Source: CAZTGZ01 sp044339595
GTDB lineage: Bacteria; Bacteroidota; Bacteroidia; NS11-12g; UBA9320
Assembly (NCBI GenBank): GCA_044339595.1
Contig: JBIIVF010000162.1
Coordinates: 1-5,176, forward strand
DNA length: 5,176 bases
Direction of reading: 5' to 3'
Positions 1-5,176 of this stretch are shown here, one piece after another. The notes beneath the pieces are model-generated. The model had not been told where the DNA came from. It ran no database searches and was given only the letters and a program-made list of their open reading frames with translations. Numbering within the stretch: position 1 is the stretch's first letter; each line of letters begins with the position of its first letter. The position numbers and the translations under genes were made by a program.

Positions 1-571
1 CAATTGGATGGATACGCCTTACTACGGTTTTTATTACCCACAAGACGCAGATAATCAATATTTTGACGACCAAGGAAAAAGCCTTAGAAAAGCATTTTTA
101 AAATCTCCACTTGATTATACGAGGATCAGTTCCAGATACACTTTAAAACGCTTTCACCCGGTTCAAAAAATATGGAAAGCTCATCTTGGAACCGATTATG
201 CTGCACCCACGGGCACGCCAATCCGTTCCGTAGGTGTCGGTATTGTTGTAGAAAGTGGTTACGGACGTGGCAATGGTAACTATGTAAAAGTTCAACACAA
301 TGAAACCTTTACCACCCAATACCTGCACATGAGCAAGATACACAAGGCCGCAAGAAAGGGCAAAAAAGTGACGCAAGGTCAAGTTATTGGATTTGTGGGC
401 AGTACGGGGTTAGCCACCGGTCCGCATTTGTGTTTCAGGTTCTGGAAAAATGGGAAGCAAATAGATCCGTTTAAGGTAAAAACACCCCCTACCATTCCAA
501 TTCAGGAAGCCCATCGTGGGGCTTTTGAGAAATCCAAAGAACTTTATATTAAACGGTTAAACGACATTTAA
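1..571 (+). CDS. M23 family (LytM-type) metallopeptidase, 5'-truncated by the window edge
   Basis: This is probably a zinc endopeptidase that cleaves peptide cross-links in peptidoglycan, acting in the periplasm or at the outer envelope. The frame is open to the left edge (Asn-Trp precede the Met codon at 8), so that Met is very likely internal and the N-terminal region lies outside the window. Numbering from Met at 8: an SRYTLKRFHP segment (42-51) leads into HLGTD (His59, Asp63), which is the HxxxD zinc motif. YLHM follows with His107, the usual catalytic His. The GPHLC segment holds His140 and Cys142 where most family members have HxH. The typical ending WKNGKQIDP is at 146-154. The catalytic domain therefore looks complete, but the third zinc ligand is Cys instead of His. 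I recall similar HxC variants in Bacteroidota M23 proteins, so the gene is probably functional and not decayed. It ends one base before the convergent kinase gene. Confidence 0.9.
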   Translation, partial: NWMDTPYYGFYYPQDADNQYFDDQGKSLRKAFLKSPLDYTRISSRYTLKRFHPVQKIWKAHLGTDYAAPTGTPIRSVGVGIVVESGYGRGNGNYVKVQHNETFTTQYLHMSKIHKAARKGKKVTQGQVIGFVGSTGLATGPHLCFRFWKNGKQIDPFKVKTPPTIPIQEAHRGAFEKSKELYIKRLNDI

Positions 572-572
572 A

Positions 573-1766
573 TCACTCATTCTCTTCCTGTGCGCTTTTG
601 AGCACAATCCTGAATACGGTTCTTTGATGAGGAATGGATTCTTTCACAAATACCTGACCTGCATGATAATTTTCTACGATTCTTTTGACCAACGATAATC
701 CAAGACCCCATCCCCTTTTCTTCGTCGTATAACCCGGTTTAAAGATCGTTTCGAATTTGTTTTTAGGAATCCCTTTTCCATTGTCAATAATATCGAGTAA
801 AACATCTTTGGTTCCCATTTTTAAGACATACGTTAAATGACCATTCCCATCCATGGCATCCATGGCGTTTTTGGTTATGTTCTCTATTACCCAGGCAAAA
901 AGAGGATAATTGATGTTCACCCAAAGGGGCATTCCTGAAGCCGGTGTGATTATTTCAAATCTAACCTTACTTGGAGCGCGGGCTTTCAGGTAGTCAACTG
1001 CAGAACTCACACACTCAACTAAATCTTTTCGCTCCAATACAGGTGCACTGCCCACTTTTGAGAATCTTTCAGTAATTAACTCCAGTCTTTCAATGTCCCT
1101 CGACATCTCCTCAATCACCATCGGTTCGATTTTTCCATCAGAGGCTTTTAGATAGTCTAACCAAGCTACCAAACTTGAAATCGGCGTACCCAATTGATGG
1201 GCCGTTTCTTTGCTCATCCCCACCCAAACTTGATTCTGTTCGTTTCTGCGACTGTAGCTAAAGGCAAAGTAACTCACCAATAAAAAAAGAGCAATGATCG
1301 ATAGTTGATAATATGGATAGTACCTTAATTTAGTAAGGATGATGGAGTTTTCGTAGTAGACGGTAATCTTCTCACCTGCAACGTATTCAGTCACGATAGG
1401 TTTATTCACCTTGGCCATTTCTTTGATTAAATTCTCTTTATAGCCGGGTTTTTCGGCCAAAGCAGAATCTAAATTACGAAATCCGGTAATCGCTCCATTT
1501 TTATCTGTCAGGATGACCGGGATGGTATGGTTGTCGCGGACTATTTGAAGTAAAAAGTCGACATCTCCTTCATATTCAGGTGATAACAATAGCTTGGTAG
1601 CATCAGCCCATTGGGTTACCTTTTGCCTTTCCTCTTGCTCTAGTTCTGACACCAGTGTATTGGTGTACATCAATGAAAAGAAACCAATGGACCCAGCAAA
1701 AATCAACAATGCAATCTTAAGCATTCGCTTGATTTCGTAACTATTGAACTTTTTGAATTTAGCCAT
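573..1766 (-). CDS. Sensor histidine kinase, membrane-bound, without HAMP domain
   Basis: A complete 397-residue two-component sensor kinase that should autophosphorylate on His and pass the phosphate to a response regulator. TM1 is at about 17-35 and TM2 at about 152-171, enclosing a periplasmic sensor of about 115 residues. That sensor contains a PAS/Cache-like stretch (PVILTDKNGAITGFRNLD, 83-100). Cytoplasmic motifs in order: H-box KETAHQLGTP with phosphoacceptor His190; N-box NITKNAMDAM (296-305); G1 box DNGKGI (328-333); F-box region FKPGYTT (342-348); G2 box GWGLGLSL (352-359). All ATP-binding motifs are intact. TM2 runs into the H-box within about 20 residues, leaving no room for a HAMP linker. 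The ATG at 1766 places TM1 correctly, and the leader before it is very short. No response regulator is encoded in this window, so the partner and signal are unknown. The kinase/ATPase call is certain from the motifs; the sensor-fold call is inference. Confidence 0.95.
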   Translation of the reverse strand: MAKFKKFNSYEIKRMLKIALLIFAGSIGFFSLMYTNTLVSELEQEERQKVTQWADATKLLLSPEYEGDVDFLLQIVRDNHTIPVILTDKNGAITGFRNLDSALAEKPGYKENLIKEMAKVNKPIVTEYVAGEKITVYYENSIILTKLRYYPYYQLSIIALFLLVSYFAFSYSRRNEQNQVWVGMSKETAHQLGTPISSLVAWLDYLKASDGKIEPMVIEEMSRDIERLELITERFSKVGSAPVLERKDLVECVSSAVDYLKARAPSKVRFEIITPASGMPLWVNINYPLFAWVIENITKNAMDAMDGNGHLTYVLKMGTKDVLLDIIDNGKGIPKNKFETIFKPGYTTKKRGWGLGLSLVKRIVENYHAGQVFVKESIPHQRTVFRIVLKSAQEENE

Positions 1767-1782
1767 TCATTAAATACTGTCA

Positions 1783-1790
1783 CAAATTAA
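1783..1790 (-). promoter_or_regulatory. Possible -7 promoter element of the histidine kinase gene
   Basis: Read on the minus strand this is TTAATTTG, one mismatch from the Bacteroidota -7 consensus TAnnTTTG. It lies 16 bases before the kinase ATG, which would give a leader of roughly 10 bases. I see no TTG-type -33 element at the expected spacing, so this is a weak candidate. It directly abuts the stronger + strand element. Confidence 0.3.
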
Positions 1791-1798
1791 TACTTTTG
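1791..1798 (+). promoter_or_regulatory. -7 promoter element of the cyclase-GT9 operon
   Basis: TACTTTTG matches the Bacteroidota primary-sigma -7 consensus TAnnTTTG exactly and is followed by C, as is common in this phylum. It sits 22 bases upstream of the cyclase ATG at 1821, so transcription would start near 1805 with a leader of about 15 bases. No convincing -33 TTG is present at the usual distance, and no Shine-Dalgarno sequence precedes the ATG. The consensus is known from the literature; its use here is inferred from position. Confidence 0.55.
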
Positions 1799-1820
1799 CC
1801 ACGAGATATCGTCTCTATTC

Positions 1821-2579
1821 ATGCAACTACACCTCAAATTCGGAAATAAGAACTTCAAAGTCGACACCACAATGGGTATCGACCTATCCACGCCATTATG
1901 TACCGAAAATTCTGTCAGTGCATTTTTTCTTCCCCCACCGCGGTATAAACCATTCAGGGCCGGAAGTTTTGTCGGATCTAAATCAGAAGGTGGACCTTGT
2001 AATTGTGAAGAAATCTCTTTTAGTCCGCATGGAAATGGCACCCACACCGAATGTGTCGGACATATTTCTAATGAAAAAATCACCATTAGAGAGACCCTGA
2101 AAAATCATTTGTTCTTCGGCAGGTTAATTTCAATTCAGCCGACCAAATTGGCTAACGGAGATCATTTAATTACGTTGGATCAAGTGAAACCTCTTTTGAA
2201 TGATATCGAATTTTGTGATGCCTTGATCATTCGAACATGGCCCAACAATGAATCGAAACTCACCACCAATTACTCAGGTTCAAACCCTTGCTACCTTGAG
2301 CCGGCTTTGGGTAAAGCACTGGCGGAAGCGCATATTAAACATTTAATCATAGATCTCCCTTCTGTAGACCGCGAAGAAGATGGTGGATTGTTAGAAACGC
2401 ATCATGCCTTTTGGCAATATCCGAATGACACCCGATTGGATGCCACCATTACTGAATTGGCTTATATCCCGAATTCGGTGCAGGATGGTATATATTTACT
2501 CAATTTGATGATTGCGTCTTTCGACAGTGATGCCAGCCCAAGCAAGCCAATCTTATATGTTTTAGAAGAGGAGAATTGA
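1821..2579 (+). CDS. Cyclase / kynurenine formamidase-like family protein (putative metal-dependent hydrolase)
   Basis: A 252-residue protein resembling the cyclase family (PF04199), whose best known member is kynurenine formamidase (KynB). The diagnostic stretch is HGNGTHTECVGH at 70-81, with His70, His75, Glu77 and His81 as likely metal ligands. It corresponds to the family signature HxGTHxDxPxH, but with one extra residue after the first His and Glu for Asp. Further family-like features are LIIRT (135-139), IDLPSVD (177-183), the His194-His195 pair and Glu212 in ITELAYI; the last two match where KynB has its distal His and Glu ligands. There is no signal peptide, so it is probably cytoplasmic. 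The substrate is unknown: no tryptophan-catabolism genes are nearby, so a formamidase role should not be assumed. The ATG at 1821 is chosen because the promoter element lies just upstream. The stop overlaps the glycosyltransferase start, indicating an operon. Confidence 0.82.
   Translation: MQLHLKFGNKNFKVDTTMGIDLSTPLCTENSVSAFFLPPPRYKPFRAGSFVGSKSEGGPCNCEEISFSPHGNGTHTECVGHISNEKITIRETLKNHLFFGRLISIQPTKLANGDHLITLDQVKPLLNDIEFCDALIIRTWPNNESKLTTNYSGSNPCYLEPALGKALAEAHIKHLIIDLPSVDREEDGGLLETHHAFWQYPNDTRLDATITELAYIPNSVQDGIYLLNLMIASFDSDASPSKPILYVLEEEN
2569..2573 (+). promoter_or_regulatory. Shine-Dalgarno sequence for the glycosyltransferase gene
   Basis: AGGAG (inside AGAGGAG) lies inside the last codons of the cyclase gene, five bases before the ATG at 2579. 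It decides the start: the in-frame TTG at 2576 would be only two bases from it. The TGATG overlap (cyclase stop 2577-2579, ATG 2579-2581) suggests translational coupling. Confidence 0.75.
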
Positions 2580-3616
2580 TGAAGGAGAAAATTTTATACT
2601 TTCTGAACTACTTAACGGGCAAATTATATCGCCATAAGCCGATTTCAAAGCTTGAAATCAAGAGTATTTTGATTGTAAAGTTGGATGAGATTGGCGACAT
2701 GGTATACGCCATGCCTGTTTTTGACATTCTAAAAAGTCAATTCCCCAACGCAAAAATCACCGTATTTTGTAAGGCTGTAACGGCCAATCTACTGGATAAC
2801 CAGCGCGCTGTAGATGAAATTATTCATGAATTGAATGGTGAAAAACATGATATCTGGATTGAAATGCGCGGTAATTTCACCACGTGGTTTCAAAGTTTGT
2901 TGGCCAGACCTAGATATCGCGTAGACAGAGGTACCGTTCGTTACAGAAATAAACGCAAAGGAGCTCAAAAGCAGGAACTTTACACCAATCTCGAAATCAT
3001 TCAACCGTTACTCACGGATGAAGAATATCAGATGTATGAAAAAACCGTTAAACCGATCGTATATACGACCATTCAAAATGAAATTAGATCGGACGCTTTT
3101 TTAGATGCCCAAGACCTTCAATCGTTTTGTGTTTTTCACACCGGGGCAAGAGACGTGGCCAGGAGATGGCCCATGGAGCGATTTCAACAGCTTGCACAGG
3201 TCATTCAGAGTAAATTAAACCTCAGGGTAGTCATCGTAGGCGGACCGGATGAAACGGAGCGAGTAAATAATGCCCTTCAAGGATTTCCTTCGGGAACGGT
3301 TTCTTTTTGCGGTGCGGGTTCTTTAACGGACATGAAAACCCTGTGCGATAAAGCTTCATTTTTTGTAGGTAATGAAAGTGGCCCCCTTCACATAGCTTCT
3401 GCTTGCGATATTCCGCTCGTTGGATTATTTGGACCGGGCGTAAAAGATGTGTTTTACCCTATGGGTGAAATGGTATCTGTGATCCATTATTTTTCAGGTA
3501 CACCGGGTTCTGAACAAAATGAACAAAACTCTACAATTTTGTACATCAGTGTAGCCCAGGTTTGGGGTCATATTGCTAAACTTCTAAATCAACAATACGA
3601 ACATAACGAATTGTAA
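2579..3616 (+). CDS. Glycosyltransferase family 9 (heptosyltransferase-like) protein
   Basis: A 345-residue GT-B glycosyltransferase of the ADP-heptose:LPS heptosyltransferase type, expected to add a sugar to LPS core or another envelope glycan at the cytoplasmic face. Motifs numbered from the ATG at 2579: N-lobe SILIVKLDEIGDMV (29-42) with the DxxGD signature at 36-40; the HTGARDVARRW strand-loop opening the second lobe (187-197); VVIVGGPDE (217-225); and the nucleotide-sugar binding segment VGNESGPLHIASA (263-275), followed by GLFGPG (282-287). Length and order fit GT9. The NESGPLH segment has Glu where many members have Asp (NDSGPLH or NDTGLMH). The N-terminal 25 residues form a basic, partly hydrophobic helix that may aid membrane association. 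The exact donor and acceptor cannot be told from sequence, so WaaC/WaaF names are not justified. It is co-transcribed with the cyclase-like gene. Confidence 0.92.
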   Translation: MKEKILYFLNYLTGKLYRHKPISKLEIKSILIVKLDEIGDMVYAMPVFDILKSQFPNAKITVFCKAVTANLLDNQRAVDEIIHELNGEKHDIWIEMRGNFTTWFQSLLARPRYRVDRGTVRYRNKRKGAQKQELYTNLEIIQPLLTDEEYQMYEKTVKPIVYTTIQNEIRSDAFLDAQDLQSFCVFHTGARDVARRWPMERFQQLAQVIQSKLNLRVVIVGGPDETERVNNALQGFPSGTVSFCGAGSLTDMKTLCDKASFFVGNESGPLHIASACDIPLVGLFGPGVKDVFYPMGEMVSVIHYFSGTPGSEQNEQNSTILYISVAQVWGHIAKLLNQQYEHNEL

Positions 3617-3639
3617 ATTAATGCTTTACAATTTTCGTT
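3605..3639. terminator. Inverted repeat, probable bidirectional terminator over two stop codons
   Basis: AATTGTAAA (3609-3617) and TTTACAATT (3625-3633) form a perfect 9-bp stem around a 7-base loop (3618-3624). After a two-base bulge (3634-3635) a further 4 bp pair: AACG at 3605-3608 with CGTT at 3636-3639. The hairpin contains the TAA of the glycosyltransferase gene in its left arm and the TAA of the protease gene in its loop, so it is placed to end both convergent transcripts. On + it runs into TTTTcgTTT. The stem is AT-rich and the U-tract weak, so strength is uncertain. Confidence 0.5.
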
Positions 3640-5176
3640 TGTGATACACCTTCTTCCGTTTTGACTTGGATAAAGTAAACTCCTTGAGCAACCATAGACA
3701 AGTCGATTTGAACGGAATTCAAGCAATTTTCTTGGTTATAGATTTGTTCACCCAGCGTATTTAAGATAGCCACACTTCTGCAACCCGGTTGCTGAAAATC
3801 AAGATGTATGAACTTACCCGTTGGATTGGGGTAAATGCGAATTAGATCTGCATTGATTTCACTGATAGAAACGGTCGATTCCTTTTTGTATACCAGCGTG
3901 TTTACCGAAGAGGATGAAGGCACATTGGCCAACGAATTCACAAAAACAGTGTTTCTAATCATGGATAATCCCATCAAACTGACATCATCGATATACCACC
4001 CTTCTTCAGAGGCTGCTCCATCTGATACAAAGCGAAAACGAACCTCCACTTCTTTGCCTTTAAAATCACTCAAATCAATCATGGCATATTCAAATCCATT
4101 GCTGGCACCGGTAAAAGCAGGTTGTCCTGAAATTCTGCTCTGTGGATTGGTTGAAATTGAACTGTTATAACCACCCGAAAGAAACAAAGAACCTGCATCT
4201 ATCCAATTGCTTTGCCCTTTTTCCTTCAACTCAATGACGGCACCATCCCAAGTATCTTCTGTTTTGTAAAAATGATAGAAACCAATGGCCGGGTTTTCGA
4301 TGGTATCCAGATTATAGGCAACAATGGCACTTTGATCAGACTGGCTTCCGGGGTTCACAATAAATAAGCTTTGAGAGCCACTTCTCTTTCTGCTTTGGCT
4401 AATTTTGAAGGTATCTAAACCTACGTCATTTTGGATTTTCCATTTTCCAAATCCGTTTTCAAAATTATCCAAGGTTAATTCATCGGTCACTTTGGGTGTT
4501 ACAACCAATGCTGAATATGCACAATCCAAGCTATCGCCGGGTAACATTGAATCCAACTGCATGGTCAAGATATTTCCATTCAAAACCAATGGACAAGCTG
4601 TTGTAGATAGATGTAACAATCCATCACTTAAAGTGTCATTAAACGTTATATTATTTAACACGTTGGGTGTCAAATTTTTCAAGGCAATGCGATAATGAAT
4701 CGTATCTCCGGATTGTACTTTGGCTTCAGCTACCTTTATAACTTCTAAAGCATTTTTTAAGGAAGGAGGAATTTGATACCCTTCTTTGCCATCTGAGCGG
4801 CTATTGGAGGATCCCTGATCGGCATCAAACCCCAATCCTCTTCGGGCAAAAACACTCCAGATAAGCAATTGATTCGCTCCTTTGTTGTTGATTCTGTCTG
4901 CCAACAAAATGGCATCTCTCCCATCTTCAAATCCGGGATTACAAGGTTGAAGTTTAAGTCCGTCAATGACCAATTGCATGGCTAGATTATTTCCGCCTTT
5001 TCCTTCGTATAAATCAGCGTCGTATCCATATTTATCTATTAAATCCCAATACAAATCCCATAACATCGCACACCAAACAGAACCTACGCCATGAGGTACA
5101 GACAGCGTTTTGATATCATCATAGGTATAAGGACTCACGCTCCTATTTGTGCTGTATGGATAGGTTCTTATGCCCC
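3618..5176 (-). CDS. Secreted M36 (fungalysin-like) metalloprotease with T9SS sorting domain, N-terminus outside window
   Basis: This is the C-terminal part of a large extracellular zinc protease. The frame is open to the right edge (it reads GIRTYPYSTNRSVSPYTYDD), so the GTG at 5138 is not the true start. HEXXH and the third zinc-ligand Glu must lie upstream. Numbering from 5138: the end of the M36 catalytic domain is at 1-120, with PHGVGSVW (His16, equivalent to the conserved HGIGEVW of fungalysins), GGNNLAMQLVIDGLKLQPC (48-66) and FARRGLGFDADQGSSNSR (97-114). A DUF11-like beta domain spans about 130-214, and a MAM/jelly-roll-like domain about 222-390 (FENGFGKW to EEGWYIDDVSL). DUF11-like terminal strands follow at about 394-417. 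A type A T9SS C-terminal sorting domain begins with IYPNPTG (435-441) and ends the protein, predicting export across the outer membrane and cleavage of the tag. The full protein should be considerably longer than the piece seen. Confidence 0.93.
   Translation of the reverse strand, partial: GIRTYPYSTNRSVSPYTYDDIKTLSVPHGVGSVWCAMLWDLYWDLIDKYGYDADLYEGKGGNNLAMQLVIDGLKLQPCNPGFEDGRDAILLADRINNKGANQLLIWSVFARRGLGFDADQGSSNSRSDGKEGYQIPPSLKNALEVIKVAEAKVQSGDTIHYRIALKNLTPNVLNNITFNDTLSDGLLHLSTTACPLVLNGNILTMQLDSMLPGDSLDCAYSALVVTPKVTDELTLDNFENGFGKWKIQNDVGLDTFKISQSRKRSGSQSLFIVNPGSQSDQSAIVAYNLDTIENPAIGFYHFYKTEDTWDGAVIELKEKGQSNWIDAGSLFLSGGYNSSISTNPQSRISGQPAFTGASNGFEYAMIDLSDFKGKEVEVRFRFVSDGAASEEGWYIDDVSLMGLSMIRNTVFVNSLANVPSSSSVNTLVYKKESTVSISEINADLIRIYPNPTGKFIHLDFQQPGCRSVAILNTLGEQIYNQENCLNSVQIDLSMVAQGVYFIQVKTEEGVSQTKIVKH

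Noticed and set aside
8..10. ATG as the true start of the M23 gene
   Set aside because: The frame is open upstream to the window edge, and the sequence just after this Met already looks like the interior of Bacteroidota M23 proteins, with no signal peptide.
585..602. Possible stem TGTGC/GCACA near the kinase 3' end as a terminator
   Set aside because: It has only five pairs, lies within coding sequence, and has no T-run after it on either strand.
848..865. Perfect 9-bp tandem repeat (CATCCATGG twice)
   Set aside because: It encodes AMDAMD of the kinase N-box, a pattern (NAMDAM) normal for histidine kinases, so it needs no separate explanation.
1803..1815. Inverted repeat GAGA-5-TCTC near the predicted transcription start, a possible operator
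   Set aside because: Four-base arms are expected often by chance and nothing else supports a regulator site.
1787..2086. Antisense 99-residue open frame over the cyclase gene
   Set aside because: It overlaps a gene with recognisable family motifs and its translation shows no domain, so it is a shadow frame.
1918..2100. 60-residue + strand frame inside the cyclase gene
   Set aside because: It is an out-of-frame reading of the metal-binding region with no own start signals, and the overlapping frame has clear family motifs.
2576..2578. TTG as the start of the glycosyltransferase
   Set aside because: It lies only two bases from the Shine-Dalgarno sequence, whereas the ATG three bases on has normal spacing and gives a standard TGATG overlap.
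4405..4695. 96-residue + strand frame opposite the protease
   Set aside because: It lies antisense to well-defined beta domains of the protease and resembles no known protein.
5136..5138. GTG as the start of the protease
   Set aside because: The reading frame continues to the window edge with residues that fit the M36 family, so the GTG is an internal Val codon.

Overview
The window looks like chromosomal DNA from a member of the Bacteroidota. The strongest evidence is the C-terminal type IX secretion (T9SS) sorting domain on the M36-type protease at the right end. Supporting signs are a Bacteroidota-style -7 promoter element (TAnnTTTG), a histidine kinase with an AHQLGTP H-box, and sparse Shine-Dalgarno sequences. 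The genus cannot be read from this stretch. There are no RNA genes, insertion sequences, CRISPR arrays or long repeats. The window is almost entirely coding; the longest gap between genes is 54 bases.

Layout, left to right: (1) the 3' part of an M23 (LytM-type) peptidoglycan peptidase on +, cut by the window edge. (2) A complete membrane sensor histidine kinase on -, meeting the M23 gene tail to tail with one base between the stop codons. (3) A 54-base divergent intergenic region carrying a good -7 promoter element on + and a weaker one on -. (4) A two-gene + operon: a cyclase/kynurenine-formamidase-like metal hydrolase, then a family 9 (heptosyltransferase-like) glycosyltransferase, joined by a TGATG stop/start overlap with a clear Shine-Dalgarno sequence. 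(5) The C-terminal part of a large secreted M36 fungalysin-like metalloprotease on -, again convergent with a one-base gap. A 9-bp inverted repeat, probably a bidirectional terminator, spans both stop codons there.

Functionally this is mostly a cell-envelope and secretion neighbourhood: wall remodelling (M23), envelope sensing (kinase), probable LPS or other glycan assembly (GT9) and an exported protease. Only the cyclase and GT9 genes are plainly one transcription unit. The others are in opposite orientations and need not cooperate.

I did not find a clearly new multi-gene system. The points most worth a second look are: a Cys in place of the usual zinc-ligand His of the M23 HxH motif; an altered metal-binding signature in the cyclase-like protein; a MAM/jelly-roll-like domain apparently inserted inside a DUF11-like domain of the protease; and the compact terminator over two stop codons.
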